Notes: generated by a model not told the origin, from the sequence alone. Positions 1 to 7,854 are shown, counted from the first letter of the stretch. The stretch is 12,184 bases of DNA from an uncultured Bacilli bacterium (GCA_910583745.1 CAJTZC010000031.1:1-12184); one strand, 5' to 3'. Program-made: numbers and translations.

Positions 1-77
1 AAATCTAAATAAGAAATGTAGTTAAAAAATATCTTAACTACATTATACGAGGAGTAGGTATATACTTTATCTTTATA

Positions 78-1526
78 TTGATAACTTCGATTATGATTTT
101 TACTAAGAAAACGGTTCAAGTTACAAAAGATTTGCCGTTCGTCGTTTTAATCGTACTATATACCTTAGGTTTAATTCTAAGAACATATATTCCTTCTGTA
201 ATTTTTGAGACGTTCTTTTTCTCATTTACATTACTTATAATGTATCACACTATCGAGAATCCAGACCTCAAAATAATAGGAGAGTTGAACCTCGCGAAAG
301 AAACAGCCGAAAGGGCAAACCGTGCAAAAAGCGATTTCCTATCTAGTATGTCGCATGAGATAAGAACTCCTTTAAATGCCATCGTAGGTTTATCTGAGGA
401 TTTACAATCTCGCAAGGATTGTCCTGAGGATATGAAAGAAGACCTAGAGGACATCGTCTCCGCGTCGCATACATTATTAGAGATTGTCGGTAATATAATG
501 GATATTAATAAAATCGAAAGCGAAAAAATGGAGATTATAGAAGTGCCATACAATTTTAAAGAAGAGGCTAGCACTTTAATAAAAGTTCAATCTGTACGAA
601 TAGGAGATAAACCGATAGAACTTATTGTAGATATCGCAGAAGATATTCCTTATGAACTAATAGGAGATAGAAGTCACATAAAGCAAATTATAAACAACCT
701 CATTTCAAATGCTATCAAATATACGGAAAAGGGTAAAATCGAGTTTACGGCGAAATGTATTAATAAAGATGAAAAATGTGTTTTACTTATTTCCGTAAAA
801 GATACAGGTAGAGGTATAAAAAAAGAGAATATTTCTAAACTATTTACGAAATTTGAAAGGTTAGATATCGAAAAAAATTCGACCACTGAGGGAACTGGGT
901 TAGGCCTCGCAATAACCAAAAAATTGGTAGAGATGATGGGAGGAAAAATAAACGTCGAATCTAATTTTGGACTAGGTTCAATTTTCATAGTTCAAATTCC
1001 TCAAAAAATCAGTTTAATTAATAAACCGTTGACCGACACCCAAATTATCGACACAGCCCGAATAAAGCTAAAAGCTCGCAACTCTGTCGATTATTCGAAG
1101 AAAAAAGTCCTCATCGTCGACGATAATAAATTGAATATCAAAGTAGCGCGCAGAAGTCTAGAACTGTTAGGTTTTCAAAAAATCGACGAATGCTATAATG
1201 GTCGAGAGTGTTTAAACAAAATAATGAACGGGGAAACATACGATGTAATCTTGATGGACATAATGATGCCAATTATGAGTGGGGAAACGGCCTTAAAAGA
1301 ACTTCAGAAAATCCAGAACTTTAATACGCCAGTTTTAGCACTAACTGCTGATGCTTTACAAGGAGCCGAAGATAAATACAAAAGCGAAGGTTTTATAGGA
1401 TACATTTCTAAACCGTTTAATCAAGACCACATAAAAATTAAACTTGAAAAACTATTTAACCGAAAAACAGAAAATAGCGATTCTGACAAACTGGAGTTAT
1501 CAAAAATAATTTCAAAGCATCCTTAA
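78..1526 (+). CDS. Hybrid sensor histidine kinase/response regulator, N-terminus apparently truncated
   Basis: A membrane kinase that should autophosphorylate a histidine and pass the phosphate to its own receiver domain. Numbering is from the TTG at 78. Residues 21-56 form two hydrophobic segments, then a linker. The HisKA domain has phospho-acceptor H93 in the SHEIRTP motif. The HATPase_c domain shows the N box (N207, N211), the G1 box DTGRG (242-246), the F box around 256-260 and the G2 box GTGLGLA (272-278). The REC domain (about 343-460) has acidic D348/D349, phospho-acceptor D394, T423 and K445. No DNA-binding output domain follows, so the output is unclear. The start is doubtful. The frame is open back to the TAA at 6-8, and codons 9-77 encode a plausible membrane helix continuous with the protein, but they contain no ATG, GTG or TTG. 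A GGAG at 51-54 lies too far from the TTG at 78 and from the ATG at 93. The gene may have lost its 5' part or be frameshifted near base 17. The ligand is unknown. Confidence 0.85.
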   Translation: MITSIMIFTKKTVQVTKDLPFVVLIVLYTLGLILRTYIPSVIFETFFFSFTLLIMYHTIENPDLKIIGELNLAKETAERANRAKSDFLSSMSHEIRTPLNAIVGLSEDLQSRKDCPEDMKEDLEDIVSASHTLLEIVGNIMDINKIESEKMEIIEVPYNFKEEASTLIKVQSVRIGDKPIELIVDIAEDIPYELIGDRSHIKQIINNLISNAIKYTEKGKIEFTAKCINKDEKCVLLISVKDTGRGIKKENISKLFTKFERLDIEKNSTTEGTGLGLAITKKLVEMMGGKINVESNFGLGSIFIVQIPQKISLINKPLTDTQIIDTARIKLKARNSVDYSKKKVLIVDDNKLNIKVARRSLELLGFQKIDECYNGRECLNKIMNGETYDVILMDIMMPIMSGETALKELQKIQNFNTPVLALTADALQGAEDKYKSEGFIGYISKPFNQDHIKIKLEKLFNRKTENSDSDKLELSKIISKHP

Positions 1527-1575
1527 AATGAAGAGCATTTTTGATTGACAAAGTACTAACAAAACGTACTTTTTT
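1525..1575 (+). terminator. Tandem hairpins ending the kinase gene
   Basis: Two hairpins follow the kinase stop codon. The first pairs AAAATG (1525-1530) with CATTTT (1536-1541) around a 5-base loop. The second pairs AAAGTAC (1550-1556) with GTACTTT (1566-1572) around a 9-base loop and runs into a T tract ending at 1575. The second looks like an intrinsic terminator. A TTGACA at 1545-1550 overlaps it but has no -10 at a proper distance. Confidence 0.6.
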
Positions 1576-1577
1576 CT

Positions 1578-1605
1578 TTTACAAATGACCTTTTTGTATT
1601 ATAAT
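1578..1605 (+). promoter_or_regulatory. Sigma-A-type promoter of mutS
   Basis: A -35 box TTTACA (1578-1583) and a perfect -10 box TATAAT (1600-1605) are separated by 16 bases. They lie 24 bases upstream of the mutS ATG, just after the kinase terminator, so mutS appears to be transcribed independently. Confidence 0.65.
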
Positions 1606-1629
1606 ATTTAGACAAATGAGGTACGATTT

Positions 1630-4167
1630 ATGAAATTAGCAGAAGTAAATTATGACGAACTGAGTCCAATGATGAAACAATATTATGAAATCAAAAAAAA
1701 CTACGAAGGAATTTTGCTCTTCTATCGACTTGGAGATTTCTACGAATTGTTTTTCGAGGATGCAGAGACGTCGAGCAGAGAACTCGGTTTAACTCTGACG
1801 GGGAAAAATGCTGGGCTAGGCGAGAGAATACCTATGTGTGGTGTTCCACACCATTCTATTAAGACCTACATTCAAGAAGCACTGAAAAAAGGGTTCAAAG
1901 TGGCCATATGCGAACAGATGGAAGACCCCAAGACGACCAAAGGAATGGTCAAAAGAGAAGTGACAGAAGTCATAAGCAAAGGGACCATGACTGACCTAGA
2001 GTTTCTCGACAACAAAGACTTCAACTATCTAGGAAGCATTCTCGAATATCCGTCGAGTTATGTGATAACCTATGCAGACATCTCGACGGGAGAACTGAAC
2101 ACTTGCTGTATAGACAAAGACGAGAACAAACTGTTGAATGTCGTTTTAAACAATGGATTTAAAGAGATTCTGTTGACCTCAGAAATCGATTCCAAACTTG
2201 AAAATACTTTGAAAAACATATACGGGGTAGATACTTCGCGCTTCGACGACCTCTATGAAGGAGATTTACCATATTTAGAAGGCTTGGACCTCAAAGCAAT
2301 CAAAGGTATTCGACACATTCTCTATTACTTAAGTGTAAAAGAACTCAAAGACATCAGCCACTTTAACAAAGTGAATGTACAAGATACCGACGAATATTTA
2401 AACATGGACGTCCATACGATAAGAAATCTCGAACTCTTCGAAACCCTTCGTATGAAAGAGAGACAAAACTCCCTCATCTGGCTCATCGACAAATGCAAGA
2501 CGAGCATGGGCTCTCGAAGGCTCAAATCGTGGATGCTAAAACCTTTGAGGAACAGGGAAAAAATCGAAGCGAGATACGACAAAATCGACAAACTGAATGC
2601 TTGTTTTTTAGAGAGAAGCGAACTCCTCGACGCTCTATACGAAGTTTACGATATCGAAAGACTGTGTGGAAAAATCACATGTGGCAGCGCCAATGCGAGA
2701 GACCTATTGCAACTCAAAAACTCTCTGAAAGTTCTTCCGACGATAAAAAGATTATCTGCCGAGCTCGGTTTTGAATACGAGATAGAGACATTCGAGAGTC
2801 TGTACGAATTGATAGAAAGAGCGATAAGCGAAGAGGCTCCGACCACCTTAAAAGATGGCTACTTGATTAAAGAGGGCTACAATGGAGAATTGGACGAGTT
2901 AAAAACGGTTCGCGCAGGAGGAAAAGATTTCATCAGTTCCATCGAACAGAGTGCCAAAGAGATGACAGGAATTCAAAACTTAAAAGTGGGGTACAACAAA
3001 GTATTCGGCTATTTTATCGAAGTGACGAATTCCAACAAAGACAAGATAAAAGAGGAATACGGTTGGATTAGAAAACAGACCCTTGTCAATGCGGAGAGAT
3101 ACATCAGTCCAGAGCTGAAAGAAAAAGAGAGTCTCATCTTGAATGCAGAAGAAAAGATAATCGAACTCGAGTACGCCCTGTTCATCGAAGTGCGGGAAGC
3201 TGCGAAAGTCAAAGTCCACGACCTTACAAATCTTGCACAGACTCTAAGTGAAATCGACGCGCTTGCAAGTTTGTCTGTCTCGAGTGAAGAACTGAGACTG
3301 ACGCGACCTACTCTAAATGAAAAGGCTATCGTGCAGGTAAAAAGTGGTCGTCACCCCGTCGTCGAGCACGTCAGTGACAAAGAATACGTTCCAAACGACA
3401 TCTTCATGGACGAATCCACCGACACACTTCTAATCACGGGGCCAAACATGAGTGGCAAAAGCACGTACATGCGAGAGATGGCTATCATAGTGATACTCGC
3501 TCAGATGGGCTCATTCGTCCCTGCTCTCGAGGCAAATATTCCCATTTTCGACAAGATATTCACGAGAATCGGAGCTTCCGACGACTTGGTAAGTGGAGAA
3601 AGTACCTTCATGGTCGAGATGAAAGAGGCAAACAATGCGATAAGCGGAGCTACAAAGAACAGTTTAATTCTGTTCGACGAATTGGGTCGAGGAACTGCGA
3701 CATACGACGGCATGAGCTTGGCCGCAGCGATTCTAGAGTACATCAACAAAATAATAAAGTGCAAGACGATGTTTTCCACGCATTACCATGAACTCACGAG
3801 CCTCGAAAGGGATTTTCCTACGATTAAAAATGTCCACGTAAGTGCCAAAGAAGTCGACGGAAATGTCTACTTTCTACACAAGATAGAACTGGGCCCTGTC
3901 GACAAGAGCTACGGAATACACGTAGCACGCCTTGCAGGGCTTCCCACAGAACTCATAAAGAGGGCAGATGAAATTCTCGAAGGCTATGAGAAGAAAGACT
4001 TTCAGCCACAAGACAATTCTAACCAGATTAGTTTCGACTTTGATAAGAATACAGAGTCAAAAGAATTCGATGAATTGAGAGACTACCTCGAAGGAATCGA
4101 CCCGAATTCCATCTCCCCAAAAGAGGCGTTAGATATCGTATACGTCTTAAAAGATTTGACAAAATGA
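1630..4167 (+). CDS. mutS: DNA mismatch repair protein MutS
   Basis: Recognises base mismatches and small loops in new DNA and starts methyl-independent mismatch repair. At 845 residues it has the normal length for bacterial MutS1. The N-terminal mismatch-recognition domain carries the intercalating F-x-E motif (F37, E39 in GDFYEL). Connector, lever and clamp regions follow. The ATPase domain has Walker A T603-T612 (GPNMSGKS, with K610), Walker B D683/E684 in LFDELGRGT, and the STHYHEL motif. Near the C-terminus, QISFDF (799-804) looks like a beta-sliding-clamp binding motif. The ATG at 1630 is chosen for its GAGGT binding site 8 bases upstream and because MKLAEVNYDELSPMM is a normal MutS start. 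It has its own promoter. No mutL is adjacent; the next gene is unrelated and separately promoted. The sequence shows no damage. Confidence 0.98.
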   Translation: MKLAEVNYDELSPMMKQYYEIKKNYEGILLFYRLGDFYELFFEDAETSSRELGLTLTGKNAGLGERIPMCGVPHHSIKTYIQEALKKGFKVAICEQMEDPKTTKGMVKREVTEVISKGTMTDLEFLDNKDFNYLGSILEYPSSYVITYADISTGELNTCCIDKDENKLLNVVLNNGFKEILLTSEIDSKLENTLKNIYGVDTSRFDDLYEGDLPYLEGLDLKAIKGIRHILYYLSVKELKDISHFNKVNVQDTDEYLNMDVHTIRNLELFETLRMKERQNSLIWLIDKCKTSMGSRRLKSWMLKPLRNREKIEARYDKIDKLNACFLERSELLDALYEVYDIERLCGKITCGSANARDLLQLKNSLKVLPTIKRLSAELGFEYEIETFESLYELIERAISEEAPTTLKDGYLIKEGYNGELDELKTVRAGGKDFISSIEQSAKEMTGIQNLKVGYNKVFGYFIEVTNSNKDKIKEEYGWIRKQTLVNAERYISPELKEKESLILNAEEKIIELEYALFIEVREAAKVKVHDLTNLAQTLSEIDALASLSVSSEELRLTRPTLNEKAIVQVKSGRHPVVEHVSDKEYVPNDIFMDESTDTLLITGPNMSGKSTYMREMAIIVILAQMGSFVPALEANIPIFDKIFTRIGASDDLVSGESTFMVEMKEANNAISGATKNSLILFDELGRGTATYDGMSLAAAILEYINKIIKCKTMFSTHYHELTSLERDFPTIKNVHVSAKEVDGNVYFLHKIELGPVDKSYGIHVARLAGLPTELIKRADEILEGYEKKDFQPQDNSNQISFDFDKNTESKEFDELRDYLEGIDPNSISPKEALDIVYVLKDLTK

Positions 4168-4223
4168 GCAAAGCGGATACAGTAAACTAATTGTAAACTC
4201 TTAGTGTTAAACCTCTGCCTAAA

Positions 4224-4253
4224 TTGACACGAGTGCAAAAGAACTGCTATAAT
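4224..4253 (+). promoter_or_regulatory. Strong sigma-A-type promoter with extended -10
   Basis: A perfect -35 TTGACA (4224-4229), an 18-base spacer and a perfect -10 TATAAT (4248-4253) preceded by TGC, making an extended -10. It drives the Asn/Pro-rich gene whose ATG lies 22 bases after the -10 box and has an ideal AGGAGGA binding site at 4261-4267. This is the best promoter match in the window, so high expression is expected. Confidence 0.8.
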
Positions 4254-4275
4254 CGAAAATAGGAGGAAGTTTAAT

Positions 4276-5193
4276 ATGGGATTTTTCAATAGTATATTAA
4301 ATAACGTAGTAGACGCTAGTAAAAAAATAATGAACAAGGACAACGGAGAACAGACGCCAGATATGACAGGAAATATGAACCCACCGATGGGCAACCAACC
4401 GGGAAACGTTCCACAACAGCCTGCCTTTACGAACAATATGCCGCCTGTCGGAGCTGGTGCACCTATTGAGCCGCAGTCGAATGCACCGATGCCAGGTATG
4501 CAGAATATGTCCAATATACCAGAGATGCCGCCGATTGCGAGTACAGCGGGAACGACCGCAGGAGGTTTTTCACAACCACAACAGCAGATGAATGCTTTTC
4601 AAGCGCAAGGAAATGCATCCGTTCCGCCTATGCCACCACAACCCGACGCTTCATCGTTCAATCCTAGTGCACCTGCTATAGACCCATTCGCTAACAACAA
4701 TCAAAATCAAATGCAAAACAACATGGTTGGACAGACCGAAAATCCGTACAACACAAATATGGATAATGCGAGTTTTAATCCGATGCCAAATCCATCGTTT
4801 TCTGACGGCAATGCAAACAGCGCATTCGATACGAACACCAATTTTGCCGACAGTAATTTTTCAAATCCACCAAAGAACGACAACATGTTCCAGCAAGGCC
4901 AACCGACCCCGGCGTTCTTTGAACAACAAAACAATCCTGCTGGCATAACAAATGACTCTTTTGTCAATCCTGGAGGAATGCAAAAGCAATTCGCACAGAC
5001 GATGAACCAACCGAACCAAAACTTCGAAATGCCTAGCCAACCTATTCCCCAAGAAGCGCCACCGATGAATAATCAATTCATAAATCCAGGTGCAGCTCAG
5101 CCGGTGACGAACACATTTATCGACAACAGCATGGCGAACAATTTCGACACGAATGGAACGACAGACAACTCGACAAACAACTGGGGAGCATAA
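4276..5193 (+). CDS. Asn/Pro/Gln/Met-rich low-complexity protein, unknown function
   Basis: I do not recognise a family. The first 20 or so residues (MGFFNSILNNVVDASKKIMN) could form a short amphipathic helix. From about residue 25 to the end (305) the protein is almost entirely Asn, Pro, Gln, Met, Ala, Ser, Gly and Phe, with few charged residues, so it should be disordered. There is no cysteine, no signal peptide and no membrane helix. Short motifs recur loosely, such as FxNPG (SFVNPGG and QFINPGA), SFNP and NPxPS, and the chain ends in NNWGA. The composition resembles prion-like or condensate-forming segments. A role as a membrane-tethered scaffold or adaptor is inference only. The start is secure: AGGAGGA lies 8 bases upstream and a near-consensus promoter precedes it. 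That it is really translated is supported by the promoter, the binding site, a 305-codon open frame and a terminator at its end. Confidence 0.85.
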   Translation: MGFFNSILNNVVDASKKIMNKDNGEQTPDMTGNMNPPMGNQPGNVPQQPAFTNNMPPVGAGAPIEPQSNAPMPGMQNMSNIPEMPPIASTAGTTAGGFSQPQQQMNAFQAQGNASVPPMPPQPDASSFNPSAPAIDPFANNNQNQMQNNMVGQTENPYNTNMDNASFNPMPNPSFSDGNANSAFDTNTNFADSNFSNPPKNDNMFQQGQPTPAFFEQQNNPAGITNDSFVNPGGMQKQFAQTMNQPNQNFEMPSQPIPQEAPPMNNQFINPGAAQPVTNTFIDNSMANNFDTNGTTDNSTNNWGA

Positions 5194-5206
5194 TGCTTCT
5201 CTTTTT
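5183..5206 (+). terminator. Intrinsic terminator overlapping the stop of the Asn/Pro-rich gene
   Basis: GGGGAGC (5183-5189) pairs with GCTTCTC (5195-5201), allowing two G-U pairs, around a 5-base loop that contains the TAA stop. Five T residues follow (5202-5206). It separates this gene from the thrS transcription unit. Confidence 0.7.
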
Positions 5207-5208
5207 AC

Positions 5209-5237
5209 TTGATAAACCTCAAAAACTGTGATAAAAT
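5209..5237 (+). promoter_or_regulatory. Promoter of the thrS-yceD-rpmF unit
   Basis: A -35 box TTGATA (5209-5214), a 17-base spacer and a -10 box TAAAAT (5232-5237) preceded by TGA (extended -10). The predicted transcript would start just before the T-box leader, which begins about 5250. Confidence 0.65.
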
Positions 5238-5250
5238 CAATACATAAATT

Positions 5251-5444
5251 TTTGAAGGAAGACACGGTTTTTAAAAGTCAGAACCTTAGAGATTTAGTGG
5301 TCGGTGAAAACTAAACGAGACTTTTTAAAATTACTACTTCCCGAAAGAGCTAATAAGCTACGGTTGACTCCCGTTACAGAGTGAAATAAGTGAAATATAA
5401 GGATGGTACCGTGCTCAAAGCACTCCTTTCGTACTGTCCTTTTT
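5251..5444 (+). promoter_or_regulatory. Threonine T-box riboswitch (tRNA-sensing leader with terminator/antiterminator)
   Basis: Stem I is visible. A basal helix GGAAG (5257-5261)/CTTCC (5337-5341) comes first. A specifier loop follows, with the Thr codon ACT at 5333-5335 on its 3' side. Next come an upper helix AAAAGTC (5273-5279)/GACTTTT (5319-5325) and a distal hairpin TTTAGT (5293-5298)/ACTAAA (5310-5315) with loop GGTCGGTGAAA. A stem III candidate is ACGG/CCGT at 5360-5374. The T-box itself is GGATGGTACCGTGC (5401-5414). The antiterminator pairs AAGGA (5399-5403) with TCCTT (5424-5428) and GTGC with GCAC, leaving TGGT in the bulge to pair with an uncharged ACCA tRNA end. The competing terminator pairs GGATGGTAC (5401-5409) with GTACTGTCC (5431-5439), followed by TTTTT. 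Uncharged tRNA-Thr should favour read-through into thrS. The specifier assignment agrees with the downstream gene. Confidence 0.93.
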
Positions 5445-5475
5445 GATTGCAAAAACGAGAAAGAGAGGAAATACA

Positions 5476-7212
5476 ATGAGAAACTTCAAAGAAGAACAAG
5501 AACTAAATACGTTAAACCACAGCTGCGCACACATGCTTGCACAAGCTGTCAAACACCTTTATCCAGAAGCAAAATTCTGGGTCGGACCGGTTGTAGAAGA
5601 GGGATTTTACTACGACATCGATCTCGGAGATAAGGTCATCTCGGACGAAGACATTCCGAAAATCGAATCAGAGATGAAAAAAATTGCGAAAGACGGTAAA
5701 TACATCGTCAGAAGCGAAATCACCAAAGAAGAGGCATTAAACAAATTTGCAGGAGACGAATACAAAGTCGATTTGATAAGCCGTATGGACGAAAAAGACA
5801 CGGTCATCTCGTGCTACACACAGGGCGACTTTACAGACCTATGCCGCGGACCACACGTCGAATCGACAAAGCTTTTGAAAAACTTCAAACTCGTCAAATT
5901 TAGTGGTGCCTACTGGAAGGGCGACGCCAAAAACAAGATGCTCCAAAGAATATATGGGGTCTGCTTTCCGACGAAAGAGGAGTTAGATGCCCATCTACAA
6001 GACTTGGAAGAAGCAAAAGAGAGAGACCACAGAAAGATAGGAAAAGAACTCGGCATATTCATGTTCGCTGACCTCGTAGGAAAAGGTCTTCCTATGTGGC
6101 TTCCAAATGGCTTCATCTTAAGACATATATTGCAAGAATACATCACGAACAAAGAACTCTCTTTGGGATACAAACACGTCATGACCCCTTCCTTAGGAAA
6201 CGTCGAGCTTTACAAGACGAGTGGCCACTGGGATCATTACAAAGACTACATGTTCCCTAAAATGGAACTCGACAACGAAGCTTACGTCTTGAGACCGATG
6301 AACTGTCCACATCACATGATGATATACAAGAACTTCTTGCACTCCTATAGAGATTTACCTCTCCGCATGGCCGAAATCGCGAACGATTTCCGCTACGAAG
6401 CATCAGGAGCTTGCTGCGGTATAGAAAGAGCGCGCGCCTTTACCCAAAACGACTCGCACATTTTCTGTACTCCTGACCAGATTGCTTCCGAAGTCCAAGG
6501 AGTCATCGACTTAATTTTAGACGTATATAGAGACTTCGGTTTCGAAAACTACAAATTTAGACTGTCTTTGAGAGACAAAGAGAACACAGAGAAATACTTC
6601 GGCAACGATGAACTTTGGGAAAAAAGCGAATCTGCTTTGAGAGAGATTCTTAAAAATTCTGGTGCAGAATTTTACGAAGAAGAAGGCGAAGCTGCTTTCT
6701 ATGGTCCAAAAATCGACGTTCAAGTCAAAAGTGCCATCGGTCACGACGTAACTCTATCCACAGTTCAACTCGATTACCAACTTCCTGAACGTTTCGAGTT
6801 AGAATACATCAACGAAGAAGGACAAAAGGCGAGACCGGTAGTTATCCACAGGGCGATATTGGGTTCACTCGACAGATTTGTTGCGTTCCTACTCGAAGAG
6901 ACGAAAGGAATTCTTCCCGTTTGGCTCGCGCCGGTTCAAGTCTACGTCATACCGGTCAATAACGAGTACCATTTGGGCTATGCCAAAACCGTCGCAGAAA
7001 AATTAAAAGCTGCAGGATTTAGAGTCGAACTCGACGACCGTAATGAGAAGCTTTCCTACAAGATGAGAGAAAGTCAAGTCAAAAAAATACCTGTCACTCT
7101 CATATTAGGAGACAAAGAAGCTACTGACGAAGTAGTAAGTTATCGTCTGATGGGTTCTCGAGACACGACGACAGTCTCATTCGAAGAACTCGTCGAAGTT
7201 TTAAACAAATAG
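5476..7212 (+). CDS. thrS: Threonine--tRNA ligase lacking the N-terminal TGS domain
   Basis: Activates threonine with ATP and charges tRNA-Thr. The protein has 578 residues against about 640 for E. coli ThrRS. It begins directly at the editing domain, so the roughly 60-residue TGS (N1) domain is absent. Editing motif HSCAH gives H15 and H19, with C123 and H127 in DLCRGPH. The class II core has zinc ligands C277 (NCPHH), H328 (DSHIFC) and H458 (VIHRAI), motif 2 R306, and motif 3 GSLDRF with R467; D466 replaces the usual Glu. The anticodon-binding domain fills about residues 480-578. The ATG at 5476 is chosen because GAGAGGAA (5463-5470) lies just upstream; the in-frame TTG at 5443 lies inside the T-box terminator. 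No upstream in-frame sequence could encode a TGS domain, because the leader is a riboswitch. It is the first gene of a unit with yceD and rpmF. Confidence 0.97.
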   Translation: MRNFKEEQELNTLNHSCAHMLAQAVKHLYPEAKFWVGPVVEEGFYYDIDLGDKVISDEDIPKIESEMKKIAKDGKYIVRSEITKEEALNKFAGDEYKVDLISRMDEKDTVISCYTQGDFTDLCRGPHVESTKLLKNFKLVKFSGAYWKGDAKNKMLQRIYGVCFPTKEELDAHLQDLEEAKERDHRKIGKELGIFMFADLVGKGLPMWLPNGFILRHILQEYITNKELSLGYKHVMTPSLGNVELYKTSGHWDHYKDYMFPKMELDNEAYVLRPMNCPHHMMIYKNFLHSYRDLPLRMAEIANDFRYEASGACCGIERARAFTQNDSHIFCTPDQIASEVQGVIDLILDVYRDFGFENYKFRLSLRDKENTEKYFGNDELWEKSESALREILKNSGAEFYEEEGEAAFYGPKIDVQVKSAIGHDVTLSTVQLDYQLPERFELEYINEEGQKARPVVIHRAILGSLDRFVAFLLEETKGILPVWLAPVQVYVIPVNNEYHLGYAKTVAEKLKAAGFRVELDDRNEKLSYKMRESQVKKIPVTLILGDKEATDEVVSYRLMGSRDTTTVSFEELVEVLNK

Positions 7213-7223
7213 GAGAGACGAAG

Positions 7224-7637
7224 ATGAATTTGAATCTAATAACGTTAAATACACAAGGGAGAGTAGACTTCGATGACGAAGTCGACCTCTGTTCCTGCCA
7301 TGACGAAAGAGTTCTTTCATTCGAAAGCGTACATGCGAAAGGCTCTATCTTGGATAATGGCACAGATGAATACGAAATCAATCTGCAAATCACGGGAAAA
7401 ATGAATCTAAAAAGCTCGATAAACGGAGAGCCCGTCCCACGACAATTGGACATAAAATATTCGGATTTTATAAACAATTTGGTTGAGAATTACAAAAATA
7501 GTTCAAATTCACTTGATATTTTGCCGATTATATGGGAGAATATATTACTGGAAATCCCCATTCGGGCGGTGAACGAAAGCGATACGTTTGCAACGACATC
7601 GGGAGAAGGATGGGAAGTACTCGAAAGTGATGAGTAA
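7224..7637 (+). CDS. YceD/DUF177 family protein (YlbN-like)
   Basis: A 137-residue member of the DUF177 family, which sits directly before rpmF in most bacteria and is linked to rRNA or ribosome metabolism; its plant relatives act in 23S rRNA accumulation. The family is recognised from position and from the segment DILPIIWENILLEIPIR near residues 98-114. The Cys-rich metal-binding-like motif that many members carry near the C-terminus is absent here; the only cysteines (CSC, around residues 23-25) are near the N-terminus. The ATG lies 11 bases after the thrS stop, and its binding site (AGGAGAG) overlaps that stop, so translation is probably coupled. Similarity to well-studied members is weak by eye; the gene order carries much of the call. 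Confidence 0.85.
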   Translation: MNLNLITLNTQGRVDFDDEVDLCSCHDERVLSFESVHAKGSILDNGTDEYEINLQITGKMNLKSSINGEPVPRQLDIKYSDFINNLVENYKNSSNSLDILPIIWENILLEIPIRAVNESDTFATTSGEGWEVLESDE

Positions 7638-7656
7638 ATAAAAGGAGGGAATAAAC

Positions 7657-7854
7657 ATGGCAGTTCCATTTAGAAGAACAAGTAAGACAAAAAAGAGAAT
7701 GCGTCGTACACATTTGAAAAAGACTGTACCAGGAATGACTGTATGTCCAAACTGTGGTGCCTCTTTAAAACCACATAGAGTTTGTACAGAATGTGGGTTC
7801 TATAAAAACAAAGAAGCAATCAGTAAGACAGAAGCTTCCACTGAAGAAAAGTAG
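7657..7854 (+). CDS. rpmF: 50S ribosomal protein L32
   Basis: A small basic zinc-ribbon protein of the large ribosomal subunit. The N-terminus MAVPFRRTSKTKKRMRR is the L32 signature, followed by CPNCG (from C30) and CTECG (from C43), four cysteines that can hold one zinc. This is the Cys-containing form. At 65 residues it is slightly longer than many L32 proteins because of an acidic, Thr/Ser/Glu-rich tail. A strong AAAGGAGGG site (7641-7649) precedes the ATG by 7 bases. It is the last gene of the T-box unit; the stop lies inside the terminator hairpin. Confidence 0.98.
   Translation: MAVPFRRTSKTKKRMRRTHLKKTVPGMTVCPNCGASLKPHRVCTECGFYKNKEAISKTEASTEEK

Noticed and set aside
1545..1550. TTGACA as the -35 box of mutS
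   Set aside because: No -10 box lies 16-18 bases away; the hexamer sits in a terminator hairpin. TTTACA at 1578 fits the TATAAT at 1600 much better.
2493..2774. 93-codon + strand open frame inside mutS
   Set aside because: Lies entirely within mutS in another frame, has no binding site and resembles nothing; a shadow of the real gene.
4168..4223. Terminator after mutS
   Set aside because: No hairpin with a T tract could be found; mutS transcripts may read through or end by another route.
4083..4514. 143-codon minus-strand open frame spanning the mutS end and the next gene
   Set aside because: It runs over a strong + strand promoter and the starts and ends of two real genes, has no plausible binding site, and its composition mirrors the Pro-rich gene on the other strand.
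4861..5265. 134-codon minus-strand open frame opposite the Asn/Pro-rich gene
   Set aside because: It crosses the terminator and thrS promoter and lacks a start region of its own; low-complexity DNA easily leaves the opposite strand open.
5443..5475. Upstream TTG start for thrS
   Set aside because: It lies in the T tract of the T-box terminator and has no binding site; the ATG at 5476 has one.
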